A stretch of 64,000 bases of DNA from Aeoliella mucimassa. GTDB taxonomy: Bacteria > Planctomycetota > Planctomycetia > Pirellulales > Lacipirellulaceae. A program made the position numbers and the translations under genes. The DNA is taken from assembly GCF_007748035.1 (NCBI RefSeq), contig NZ_CP036278.1, positions 4,030,001-4,094,000 of the forward strand, written 5' to 3'. The number at the start of each line of letters is the position of its first letter. Positions within the stretch are counted from its first letter, which is position 1. Shown one piece after another: positions 17,611 to 25,491 of this stretch. The notes below the pieces were generated by a model. The model saw nothing but the letters and a program-made list of their open reading frames with translations, searched no databases and was not told where the DNA came from.

Positions 17611-18516
17611 TTACACCTGCAGAGATCCTGATACCTCGGCAACACTGCTCGCTCCCAACTCCTCGAGTGCCCCCGGAAGTGCGTCGAGTACTTCCATAGA
17701 CGCGGTGGGGTGGTAGAAGTTCACGGTGCCGAGCTGCACGGCCGACGCGCCGGCTACGAGGAATTCCATGACGTCGTCGATGGTCGCGATGCCGCCGATG
17801 CCGATGATCGGGGTGTCGCACGCCTGGCGAGCCTGGTAGACGCAACGCAGGGCGATCGGCTTGATGGCAGGGCCGCTGAGGCCACCCATCACGTTGCCGA
17901 GAATCGGTTTCTTGCGACGCCAGTCGATCGCCATGCCCAGGCAGGTGTTGATGAGCGACAGGGCGTCGGCTCCACCGGCCGAGGCGGCCTTGGCCATGTC
18001 GGCAATGCGGGTGACGTTCGGTGTGAGCTTCGCCAGGATCGGCAGCGACACTGCCTCGCGAACCCGCCGCACCAGGTCTTCGCACATGGCCGGGTCGGTA
18101 CCAAAATCGACCCCGCCCGAGACGTTGGGGCAGGAGATGTTCAGCTCTACCGCAGCTACACCTGCGGCACCGTCGAGCTGTTTGGCGAGTTCGACGAACT
18201 CGTCCGCCGACCGGCCGGCGATGCTTACGATGATCGGCACGTCCAACGACGCCAAGTACGGCATCAGCTTCTCGAGAAACGAGTCGATGCCATCGTTGTC
18301 CAAGCCAATCGAATTGAGCATGCCGGCCGCGGTTTCGACCGTACGCCACGGCGCATTGCCAGGTCTTGGCAGCTTGGTAATGGTCTTCGGCAGGATACCG
18401 CCTAGTCGACCGAGGTCAACCAGACCCTGCATTTCGCGTGCATAGCCGAACGTCCCCGAAGCGACGAGCACGGGATTAGGCAGCCGAAGACGGCCAAGCG
18501 TGACGGATAAATCCAC
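17611..18516 (-). CDS. pyrD: Dihydroorotate dehydrogenase, class 1B catalytic subunit type
   Basis: I place the start at the GTG at 18516 (VDLSVTLGRLRLPNPV), which gives 301 residues, the normal class 1B length; the frame is open to 18612 without family similarity. Motifs: NPVLVASGTFGYA, GNAPWRTVETAAGMLNSIGL, ELNISCPNVSGG with the catalytic base Cys129 (class 2 enzymes use Ser), AKLTPNV, and the FMN-phosphate site IIGIGGIATIDDV plus GASAVQLGT. It oxidises dihydroorotate to orotate in pyrimidine synthesis. Class 1B enzymes usually need a PyrK electron-transfer partner, which is not in this window. Confidence 0.93.
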   Translation of the reverse strand: MDLSVTLGRLRLPNPVLVASGTFGYAREMQGLVDLGRLGGILPKTITKLPRPGNAPWRTVETAAGMLNSIGLDNDGIDSFLEKLMPYLASLDVPIIVSIAGRSADEFVELAKQLDGAAGVAAVELNISCPNVSGGVDFGTDPAMCEDLVRRVREAVSLPILAKLTPNVTRIADMAKAASAGGADALSLINTCLGMAIDWRRKKPILGNVMGGLSGPAIKPIALRCVYQARQACDTPIIGIGGIATIDDVMEFLVAGASAVQLGTVNFYHPTASMEVLDALPGALEELGASSVAEVSGSLQV

Positions 18517-18657
18517 GGTCGCAATATCCCTAAGTGAGCAGCAATAGCGGAGGGGCAAACTAGCAATGTACCCCACCCGCCCCCGGCTTGCGAGACGCCC
18601 ATCGAGGGGCATCTCGCGCCGGCAGCAGCTCGCTGGAAGTTCTTACGCCCTGGCAGC

Positions 18658-18876
18658 TTAGATCACGCCGCCGTGGGTTGGATGAGTTCTGAGATGGCTC
18701 GGTTGATCGAGGAACCAGATTCGCTCCCATTCATCGAGCACTGCGCTCAAGTCCTCGGAGGTGAAAATCAACTGCCGAGCACGACGGGCCGGATCGGCCG
18801 AGTACATGGGAATCAGGCAGCCTACGTTCGACGAGAGCACACAGGCCACGAGGCCCGTCAATAACCACTTACGCAT
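18658..18876 (-). CDS. Small planctomycete-type lipoprotein, function unknown
   Basis: A 72-residue protein starting MRKWLLTGLVACVLSSNVGC, a lipoprotein-type signal with a candidate lipobox Cys at residue 20. The mature part contains RARQLIFTSEDLSAVLDEWE and RIWFLDQPSHLRTHPTHGGV. From memory, short proteins ending in WERxWFLDxPxH...THGG(V/I)I recur in planctomycetes; I cannot check this here. No function is known to me. It stands alone between pyrD and the HU-like gene. Confidence 0.7.
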   Translation of the reverse strand: MRKWLLTGLVACVLSSNVGCLIPMYSADPARRARQLIFTSEDLSAVLDEWERIWFLDQPSHLRTHPTHGGVI

Positions 18877-19075
18877 GGGACTGGTACTCCTCCTTGAGTA
18901 ACCGCCGACGTCCGGCGGATACCGAATCGATCGGGGATCGTGAGTGCTCCCCGTATCCTGCGGGGACCGCTTGGCTTAAATCTAGTTTGGTAAACGAGTT
19001 GCGGCGATTTGCCTGCGTTACCTAGCGATAAGTTGGTGGGAGTCGCGAAGACCCCTTTGGGAAAAGTAGCTGTAT

Positions 19076-19477
19076 CTAACTCGTTTGCTCGCTTGAACTT
19101 GGCATCTGCTCAGGCGACGGTGGTGGATAACCCGCCGAACCGTTTAACCTGGCCGCTTCCGCCCGCTCGCGAGCTTCGCGTTCGGCTTGGGCTTGGAGCT
19201 CCAGCTCGCGAACACGAGCTTCCATCTCCTTGCCTGGTTTGAACGTTACCACGAACTTCTCGGGCACGTCCACCTTATCGCCGGTCCGCGGGTTGCGGGC
19301 CTTACGCGCTGCACGCTTCTTGACCTCGAACACTCCAAAGTTGCGAAGCTCGATTCGGTGGTCTTCGACTAGCGTCTCGACGATAGCGTCGAACGTCTTT
19401 TGGACGATCTCCTTCGTCTTGAGCTGGGTCAAGCCTATCTCCTCGGAGATGGTCTTCACAATCTCTTTCTTGGTCAC
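19076..19477 (-). CDS. HU/IHF-family DNA-binding protein with C-terminal extension
   Basis: The start is probably the GTG at 19477 ([18 protein letters not shown]), since the HU fold begins there; the frame is open to 19525. Residues 1-90 are a full HU domain: helices 1-2, [20 protein letters not shown] and [20 protein letters not shown] with the DNA-intercalating RNP arm. The last 40 residues are a Glu/Arg-rich helix and a Pro/Ser tail not found in typical 90-residue HU, making 133 residues in all. It should bend or compact DNA; the tail may add a partner contact. Confidence 0.93.
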   Translation of the reverse strand: MTKKEIVKTISEEIGLTQLKTKEIVQKTFDAIVETLVEDHRIELRNFGVFEVKKRAARKARNPRTGDKVDVPEKFVVTFKPGKEMEARVRELELQAQAEREARERAEAARLNGSAGYPPPSPEQMPSSSEQTS

Positions 19478-19928
19478 GACAAAGTTCCCGTTCCGAGGAG
19501 CAATTCTGGTCCAAATGGACCCCATCTGACGTCGTCTCGACTTGCTCCAAGTGTAGTTGTAGCAAGCACTAGTGTCAAGTTTGACCGTCGTCGAGGTAGC
19601 TCCAGATACGGCTTTGTCGCTCGCTTGGTTCGGCCTTAGCAGTGCTAGCGGCCAAATTCAGCAAAAGCTACTTAAACCCAAATTATCAAACAACTTACGG
19701 CCAGCAACCAAGGCCTGCCGGGCCCAGGATTCAGGACGATTCGTCGCAACTTGTTGCATTTCAACAGGTTGCGGCGATTTTTGGAAGCTTTCTTAGCGCT
19801 ACCTAATCGCCATGTCTCATGGACTCAGAGGCAAGTATCGGACAGTCTCGGCGGAACTCTCCACCTAATCGTCAAAGTTTCTCAAATCGTTACGACTAGA
19901 CTATCAGAAACGCTAGCACACCTGCGGT
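19478..19928. other. Intergenic region, no gene seen
   Basis: About 450 bases between the HU-like start and the cysteine-cluster gene. The short frames in it are not gene-like. GTTGCGGCGATTT occurs near 19768 and also near 18998, on the other side of the HU-like gene. The promoter of the HU-like gene must lie here, but I cannot pick a convincing one. Confidence 0.4.
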
Positions 19929-20363
19929 TTATACGCGGATCTTCGCCCGCTCGGCCTCGATGTGATCGATGTCGTAGAGTTTGCCCCGCCCGCTGCCAGG
20001 GCAGGTCTCGCAGGTCTCGTCCCAGGCTTCGGGCGTCCGCAGATTCGAGTCCCAGAACGGCCAGGTGCGGCACTGACGCGGTCGGGCCGTGTACACCTGG
20101 CATTGCCGGCTCTTGTTGTCGAAGAACACGCAGTCGCCGTTGTCGTACTCCACCAGGCTCCGCCGGACGCCGACCTTGCGGACGAACTGCTGCTCGAATT
20201 CCTCGAGCTCAACGCCCACCAGCTCGGCCATCTGGGCCATTTCCTCCTTATTCACCCACACGTACCCAGGTGCCCCGGTGCAGCAGTCGCCACATCCGGT
20301 GCACTTGAAGCGGAGGCCATCGGCGTACCAGGGCTGTTTCTCGGACTGCTTCTTCTTCGACAT
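19929..20363 (-). CDS. YkgJ-type cysteine-cluster protein
   Basis: A 144-residue protein with the family pattern: FKCTGCGDCCTGAPGYVWVN near residue 19, then CVFFDNKSRQCQVYTARPRQ and CRTWPFWDSN. The C-terminus adds ETCETCPGSGRG. These Cys residues probably bind zinc or an Fe-S cluster (the former UPF0153 family). The biochemical role is not established. It begins 55 bases downstream of the true end of moaA on the same strand and may belong to that operon. Confidence 0.9.
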   Translation of the reverse strand: MSKKKQSEKQPWYADGLRFKCTGCGDCCTGAPGYVWVNKEEMAQMAELVGVELEEFEQQFVRKVGVRRSLVEYDNGDCVFFDNKSRQCQVYTARPRQCRTWPFWDSNLRTPEAWDETCETCPGSGRGKLYDIDHIEAERAKIRV

Positions 20364-20417
20364 CGGCGTGTGGGGTTCGTGTGTCTGTGGATGGTGGGGG
20401 AGTTCGGTGGCGGGGCG

Positions 20418-21424
20418 TTAGCCGCCGATCTGATACATGGCCCGCTGTGGGCGGTGGAAGCTAGCGTCGTCGATGCCGTGGCCCGCCCGCTTGGCGGCAA
20501 CCACCTGCCGAATCAGTTCGGCGATCGCCTGGTCGCTGCCACCGCTGCGGATCAAGTCGCGAACGCTCGACTCGCTGGTACTGAACAGGAATTGCGCACC
20601 GCTCCTTCGGCGGTCAATCGTAGGCGATCGCAGTTACGACAGAAAGGCTCACTGACCGGATTGATGAAGCCGACCCGGCCGGCGCCCTCGACGAGCCGAT
20701 AGTTCATGGCTGGCTGACTGGCATGGTCGCGGCCCTCGGGCACGAGCGGTCCCAGCTCGCGGGCGATCAGTTCGCGAATCGCCGCCCCGGCGAGCACCTG
20801 CTGCGATTCCCACTCCTGATCGGCGTCGAGCGGCATGTACTCGATGAACCGCATGGTCATTCCACGAGATGTGGCAAACTGCACCAGCGGCACCACCTGC
20901 GACTCCAACTCGCCGCGGACCGCGACCGCGTTCAGGCGAACGTCGCTAAAGCCCGCCTCGAGTGCTGCATCGATGCCCGCTAGCACCTGCTCAAGACCAG
21001 GCCGGCGCGTGATCCGCTGGAACTGCTCGGGGTCGAGTGTATCGAGACTGATGTTCAAACGGCCAAGCCCCGCCTGCTTGAGCGCGGCTGCGTGCTCAGT
21101 AAGTAGCATGCCGTTGGTGGTCATCGCCAGCTCTTCGACCCCTTCGATGGCCGTTAGCGTCTCGACGAGCGCTGGCAGGTCCGCCCGCACTAACGGTTCG
21201 CCCCCGGTCAGTCGAACGCGGGTGACGCCTAACGATACCGCAACGCGAACGAATCGCGCGATCTCTTCGAACGACAGGATGTCGACCCGTGGCAGAAACT
21301 GCACCCCTTCGGCCGGCATGCAGTAGAAGCAGCGGATGTTGCAGCGGTCGGTCACGCTCAATCGCAAGCTGCGATGCACACGCTGAAACGAATCAACAAG
21401 CGGCAAGGATCGAGAGTCGGGCAT
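20418..21424 (-). pseudogene. moaA: GTP 3',8-cyclase MoaA with an apparent one-base deletion near the 3' end
   Basis: The first 278 or so residues are a normal radical-SAM MoaA: DRCNIRCFYCMPAEG (CxxxCxxC cluster), LTGGEPLVRADL, TTNGMLL, LNISLDTLDPE, and the second-cluster start FCRNCDRLRLTAEG. In frame, translation then ends early at 20552 (RNSCSVPASRAFAT). Shifting frame at about 20586-20594 restores the expected tail: LFSTSESSVRDLIRSGG, AAKRAGHGIDDASFHRP and the conserved C-terminal MYQIGG ending at 20418. One base is missing exactly in the codon for the third Cys of the C-terminal 4Fe-4S cluster (RNCLFS expected). This is either a real inactivating mutation or a sequence error. MoaA starts molybdopterin synthesis from GTP; moaE follows upstream on the same strand. 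Confidence 0.85.
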
Positions 21425-21436
21425 ATGGAGGTAAGG

Positions 21437-21877
21437 TTAACCAGTCGTTGGGCGAACGGCTCCGACCCACTCGGCCTGGCCATCGGTGTAGTGCTCTTGT
21501 TTCCAGATCGGGACTTCTTGCTTCAAGGTATCGATCAGCCACTCAGCCGCCTCGAACGCCTCGCGACGGTGCGCGGTGCTGACGACCACCGCCACGCTGG
21601 CTTCGCCGACTGGCACCTCGCCGAGCCGATGCACCAGCAAGCACTCCACGATCGGCCACCGCTCGCGGGCGGCCGCCTCGAGCTCCGCCAGTTTGCGTTC
21701 GGCCATCGAGTTATAGGCTTCATACATCAGCCGCGCGGTATGGCGCTCGCCAGACGACTGGTCGCTGGTAACCCCGCGAGTGGTACCGAGAAACAGCACC
21801 ACCGCCCCGGCGGCCGGATGCGTCGCCTGGCCGGTCAGTTGGGTGGGGTCGATCTTGTCGTGCGTAAGTTGAATCAT
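21437..21877 (-). CDS. moaE: Molybdopterin synthase catalytic subunit MoaE
   Basis: The start is taken at the ATG at 21877 (MIQLTHDKIDPTQL), giving 146 residues, the family norm; the frame extends to 21967 without similarity. Motifs: GAVVLFLGTTRGVT, LMYEAYNSMAERKLAEL, VHRLGEVPVGEASVAVVVST, HRREAFEAAEWLIDTLK, and the active-site lysines in VPIWKQEHY. With MoaD it inserts two sulfurs into cyclic pyranopterin monophosphate. It lies 12 bases from the moaA start, so the two form an operon. Its MoaD partner is found about 7 kb away at 29013-29258. Confidence 0.93.
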   Translation of the reverse strand: MIQLTHDKIDPTQLTGQATHPAAGAVVLFLGTTRGVTSDQSSGERHTARLMYEAYNSMAERKLAELEAAARERWPIVECLLVHRLGEVPVGEASVAVVVSTAHRREAFEAAEWLIDTLKQEVPIWKQEHYTDGQAEWVGAVRPTTG

Positions 21878-22034
21878 TCGTTGGTTGGTGCAGGGTGCTA
21901 CCCAGGCGATCGCCATCCAGTAAGTTGCGATGGTAACATTAGATACCAGCAAGTGTCGGATGGCCACTCTTGTTTTTGGGGAACCTCCACAACTGCTCCG
22001 TTACGCCCCCTGCCCCTCCCTCTGAAAAGGTTCC

Positions 22035-22454
22035 ATGGAGTCACCTTACCAATCCCCCACCAGTGAGCCGAACGAGCACCGAGCCGGCAACCCCCTGGCA
22101 GGCGTGTTACTGTATGGCACGCTGGCTGTTGCCATCCTGTGCGTGGGGTACTGTGCAGTCGAGCTCTTCCGAGACCTTCACTCCGAGCTGCGCCGCGACG
22201 TCGTAGGGCTGCATCTGCTGCAGGGACTCAGCACGACCACTCTGATTACTGGTACCGGACTTTTCCTTCATGCAGTGATCCGTAAGAAACGGAAGCGAAC
22301 CGTGATAGGTTTCGCCCTGCTAGTGATACTCTCCCTCGCAACAGGGCTGATGGCTGCTCGACGCGAGGCACTAATCCGGCAGCAATGCCTGGACGGGCTC
22401 AGGAATCTACGGAAGGCGATAGAGCAATACGAAGAGAGTCAGAATACCCCCTAG
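22035..22454 (+). CDS. Small membrane protein with N-terminal SPYQSP motif, function unknown
   Basis: A 139-residue protein with AAAAGG close before the ATG. The N-terminus MESPYQSPTSEPNEH resembles that of the protein at 2860-3246. Three hydrophobic segments lie at about residues 23-45, 62-82 and 89-108, the last two separated by a basic KKRKR turn. The C-terminal helix (CLDGLRNLRKAIEQYEESQN) is soluble. I do not recognise a family. Confidence 0.65.
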   Translation: MESPYQSPTSEPNEHRAGNPLAGVLLYGTLAVAILCVGYCAVELFRDLHSELRRDVVGLHLLQGLSTTTLITGTGLFLHAVIRKKRKRTVIGFALLVILSLATGLMAARREALIRQQCLDGLRNLRKAIEQYEESQNTP

Positions 22455-22803
22455 CGCAAACCGAGCAAAACCGCGCAGTTCACGACGGAACACTTGTGGC
22501 ATTCGACTCTTTGAATCTTCGTCGTCGGGACTGCGCGTAGCCTCTGACGTGAGAAACAGAGTCGTTCTGGCCACGGATGAATACGGATCGTCAAGGAAGA
22601 CGAATAAACAGATGCCTTCTCTATTCTTGCTTCTTGTCAGTAAAGATTCTGGTATCTTTGCTGGATGCGTCCCGGTAGCTATCGCCGAATAATCAAAGAT
22701 AGAAATGCATCGACTATCTGTGGTTCGCGCGGTGGAGTGTATGCTTCTCTGTCTGCCTTTGGTAAAGTCACAGGAACAATAGACTCTGAATAGGAAATCA
22801 CCA
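22455..22803. other. Intergenic region with a long imperfect hairpin
   Basis: No gene seen. CGCGCAGTTC near 22472 and GGGACTGCGCG near 22527 form the outer arms of an imperfect dyad whose inner arms are ACGACG and CGTCGT, with about 35 bases between. It might be a weak terminator for the upstream gene or a decayed repeat. Base composition drops towards 22,650 and beyond, ahead of the AT-rich lipoprotein gene. Confidence 0.35.
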
Positions 22804-23571
22804 ATGCAAGCTAGATTACATAACTTTCTCATATGCCTGTTAGTTTTTGTGCCAATGTTGGTTGGATGCCAAGACAAGAAAACGGGCACAGATTCAAAAC
22901 AGCTCTTGAGAATCCCCACCGATCAAGCAACCGCAAAAGACACGCTTACGAAGTGGCGTCGAGCGCTATTGAATGGTGATGAAGAGGACTTTGTGGAATG
23001 CACTTTTGGGATAGCAGAAAACCTAAGGCCGGCCTACTTGTCAGCGTTCAAATCAATCAAGGCTCATCATGCATTTGAAAAGTCCGTTAATGAGAGATTT
23101 GGAGAACATGGATGGGAACAGTTCTTGGAATTGAAAATAGGCGGTGTTGCCTATTCACCGATTGAACTGGATGCTCCATGGTTAACTGAAGAGGAATGGA
23201 ATGAGACAGTCTTTTTCGAGAATCCTGACGACCCTACCCAGCAAAAGGTATACATTCCAAGCTCAAGAAGCCCAGTCACTGTTCTGCCGGGACAATATGG
23301 TCCTGAGCACATTAGTTACTACCAAAACAATCCATCACACTTTGATCCGCTGCTATTGAAGAAGCGCCAGGGAGCGTGGTTCGTTGAGTTTATTAGGCTC
23401 AATGATTCGATTGACCCTAATTCAGTATCAGAGTCTCTAGAGTTCATTGTGAAATTTCATCAACAGCTCGAAGACAACTGGGAGAATGCTAGAAAGCAGT
23501 TAGAGCAGGACCAGGATACTCCTATGCTTGAGTTAAAGAAGACTGCATTTGGGGTGGGTAGTGAAAGTTAA
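22804..23571 (+). CDS. Putative lipoprotein of unknown function in AT-rich DNA
   Basis: A 255-residue protein with an AGGAAAT ribosome site before the ATG. The signal peptide MQARLHNFLICLLVFVPMLV is followed by a GC lipobox (Cys22). Residues 40-100 (LTKWRRALLNGDEEDFVECT, FKSIKAHHAFEKSV) are helical and look like the DUF-type 'accumulated damage' folds of many lipoproteins, but I cannot assign a family. The end is charged and helical. The gene is clearly richer in A and T than its neighbours, which suggests transfer. It lies next to the IS4-type element. Confidence 0.7.
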   Translation: MQARLHNFLICLLVFVPMLVGCQDKKTGTDSKQLLRIPTDQATAKDTLTKWRRALLNGDEEDFVECTFGIAENLRPAYLSAFKSIKAHHAFEKSVNERFGEHGWEQFLELKIGGVAYSPIELDAPWLTEEEWNETVFFENPDDPTQQKVYIPSSRSPVTVLPGQYGPEHISYYQNNPSHFDPLLLKKRQGAWFVEFIRLNDSIDPNSVSESLEFIVKFHQQLEDNWENARKQLEQDQDTPMLELKKTAFGVGSES

Positions 23572-23966
23572 GTCGATAAGCACGCAGTGCTGCCATTTTG
23601 GGAAGCCTCCCCAAGTGCGATAGCCGAGTTACCACAGCTTGCTTGCCACTGACAGCTTTGCCAGATCGCATGGCAGTAGCAACGGGTCGATCATGATCCG
23701 CCACGTTCCCCAATCACCAGCACTCTTACCCAGGGTAGCGTTTTGGCTCGCGGAGCTCGCCGGCGCGCAACTCTTCGCTGGGCGACGATTCCCTTTCAGG
23801 GATATGGAGGTGCTGAGGATGGATGTAGTGCATTGCCCTGGGGGCCACTGGCTCCGCCAGTGTTTGCTTGCTGGATGGTTTGTTGTGTGACCTGTTGAAG
23901 TGGGTGGGGACTGCACTTATCCGATTAACACGCAGTCGTATGTTCAGTGACTCCACTGAGTTTCAT
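23572..23966. other. Intergenic region before the IS4-type element
   Basis: No credible gene. It holds the short perfect palindrome CACTGGC-TCC-GCCAGTG at 23846-23862. Its arms match the outermost bases of the IS ends that start at 23967. This looks like dispersed intergenic repeat material into or beside which the element landed. Confidence 0.4.
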
Positions 23967-23993
23967 CACTGGCAAAGCCCATTACTGTCCGGA
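23967..23993 (+). repeat. Left terminal inverted repeat of the IS4-type element
   Basis: 27 bases, with one mismatch (A for G at the eighth base) to the right end. The core CATTACTGTCCGGA is perfectly inverted at the right end. Confidence 0.75.
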
Positions 23994-24052
23994 ATTAATC
24001 TTAACCGATTCTGAACTTGCGCGGTGGGGAGTGGTGTGGTACGACATAGTCC

Positions 24053-25324
24053 ATGCCTTCCCAGCGAGTTGCTAAAGACGAGCTACCAGTGTGGCCCGAG
24101 CAGGTCATTGGGGGGAAGTATGTCCGGCTTTTGGAGAAGTTTCTCAAACAACTCCGCTCGGAAGACGCCCACGGTAATCGCAAGTTATTTCTCGATGACG
24201 TGTTCGTAGCCTACCTGCTGGCGTTCTTCAATCCCACCATCCGCAGTTTGCGAACCATCGAAGATTTCAGCCAAACGGTACAGGCTCAGAAACACCTTTC
24301 GATTCGCAAGATCACTAGAAGTACGCTCTCAGACTTCAATCAACTGGCCGACCCCGAGCGATTGCAGCCGATTCTCGATGCCCTCCGCCGGCAACTTGCC
24401 CGCAAGTCAAAACGGCAATCGATAGGTGACGACGATCTCGACGAACTGCTCCAGCAGACCGTGGCCGTCGATGGCACGTTTCTCCCGGCCGTGGCCGAAG
24501 TCGCCTGGGCCATGTGCAATACGAACAATCATGGGGCGAAGAAGCATCGAGCGCGGGTGGATGTCCATTTGCCGGTGAGCACGTGGCTTCCCGAGGCAAT
24601 CGTCATTCCATCCCCTGGCCAGAGCGAGGCCGATTCAGCCATCGAACGGTTGCAGCCCGGTCGTATCTATCTGTACGACCGCGGCTTCATGAGTTTCGCG
24701 CTCTTGGCAGCGCACTACGACGACACACACGCGTTGCAATCGCACTTCGTGGCTCGTTATCGCCCAGCGGGGGGCAATTCGCCCACGCTGCGGGAAGTGA
24801 AAAGTCGCGAACTCACCGAAAAAGACAAAGCGGCCGGCGTGCTCAGCGATGGAGTGGGACATTTCAAGTCTTCGAATCCGAGCCGACATCGAGTTCCCCG
24901 AGTGCAGCTTCGCGAAGTCATCGTCGCTTGCGAAGAAAAGGGAAAACCGTCGCAACTGCGGTTGATCACCAACCTGCTCGATGTACCGGCGCACGTGATT
25001 GCCATGCTGTATCGCTATCGTTGGCAAGTAGAACTGTTCTTTCGGTGGCTGAAGAGCTCTGCGAACTTCGGACACTTGATCAGCCACGCAAGCGAAGGGG
25101 TGCAAACGCACTTCTACGTGGCGGTCATTGCCGTGTTGCTGATGTACCTGCACACCGGTTATCGACCGAGCAAGTACCTGTTCGCCCTAATGGGACAGGT
25201 CGGCCGCGGGGCGGCAACCCTGGAAGAGATCCTGCCGATCCTCCGCGAGCGAGAACGTCAGAACGAACTGGCCCGGCAGTCGGCCGCGCGGCGGAGCGAG
25301 AAAAAGAAACAGCAATCGACTTAG
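24053..25324 (+). CDS. IS4-family DDE transposase
   Basis: A 423-residue transposase. DDE motifs: first Asp in QTVAVDGTFLPAVAEVAW, second Asp in GRIYLYDRGFMSFALL, and the Glu in YRYRWQVELFFRWLKSSANF, which is the Y-(2)-R-(3)-E-(6)-K signature of IS4 transposases. The N-terminal helical region (DDVFVAYLLAFFNPTIRSLR) resembles the DUF4372-type domain of this group. The frame is intact with a basic C-terminal tail, so the element could be active. It catalyses cut-and-paste movement of the surrounding inverted repeats. Confidence 0.93.
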   Translation: MPSQRVAKDELPVWPEQVIGGKYVRLLEKFLKQLRSEDAHGNRKLFLDDVFVAYLLAFFNPTIRSLRTIEDFSQTVQAQKHLSIRKITRSTLSDFNQLADPERLQPILDALRRQLARKSKRQSIGDDDLDELLQQTVAVDGTFLPAVAEVAWAMCNTNNHGAKKHRARVDVHLPVSTWLPEAIVIPSPGQSEADSAIERLQPGRIYLYDRGFMSFALLAAHYDDTHALQSHFVARYRPAGGNSPTLREVKSRELTEKDKAAGVLSDGVGHFKSSNPSRHRVPRVQLREVIVACEEKGKPSQLRLITNLLDVPAHVIAMLYRYRWQVELFFRWLKSSANFGHLISHASEGVQTHFYVAVIAVLLMYLHTGYRPSKYLFALMGQVGRGAATLEEILPILRERERQNELARQSAARRSEKKKQQST

Positions 25325-25464
25325 AGACGCTGCCACTCGGCCGCGATTCTCACGCTGCCGCCTGCGCAATGTGAAAGGAAAAAGGCGGCGAGTCTTGATC
25401 GCGTAAGCCAATCCATGCAATCATAAGACGCCGCGCAACACTCCCGGAATGCAAAGAACCGAAC

Positions 25465-25491
25465 TCCGGACAGTAATGGGCTTCGCCAGTG
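25465..25491 (-). repeat. Right terminal inverted repeat of the IS4-type element
   Basis: Reverse complement of the left end at 26 of 27 positions. It is followed by GGCACCCAG, a string that recurs at about 25678. Confidence 0.75.

Larger units (their letters stand above)
23967..25491 (+). mobile_element. IS4-family insertion sequence, about 1.5 kb, apparently complete
   Basis: The ends are a 27-bp inverted repeat matching at 26 of 27 positions: 23967-23993 (CACTGGCAAAGCCCATTACT and on) and 25465-25491 on the other strand. One intact transposase gene lies between. No clear direct target duplication flanks these ends, so the true boundaries may differ by a few bases, or the outer CACTGGC may belong to a local intergenic repeat rather than to the element. 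Confidence 0.8.

Noticed and set aside
19478-19928. A tRNA or small RNA in the gap next to the HU-like gene
   Set aside because: No cloverleaf, T-loop or strong hairpin can be drawn.
23639-23890. A possible small gene before the IS4-type element
   Set aside because: The frame has no ribosome site, overlaps the palindrome at 23846 and shows no domain; the segment looks like intergenic repeat debris.
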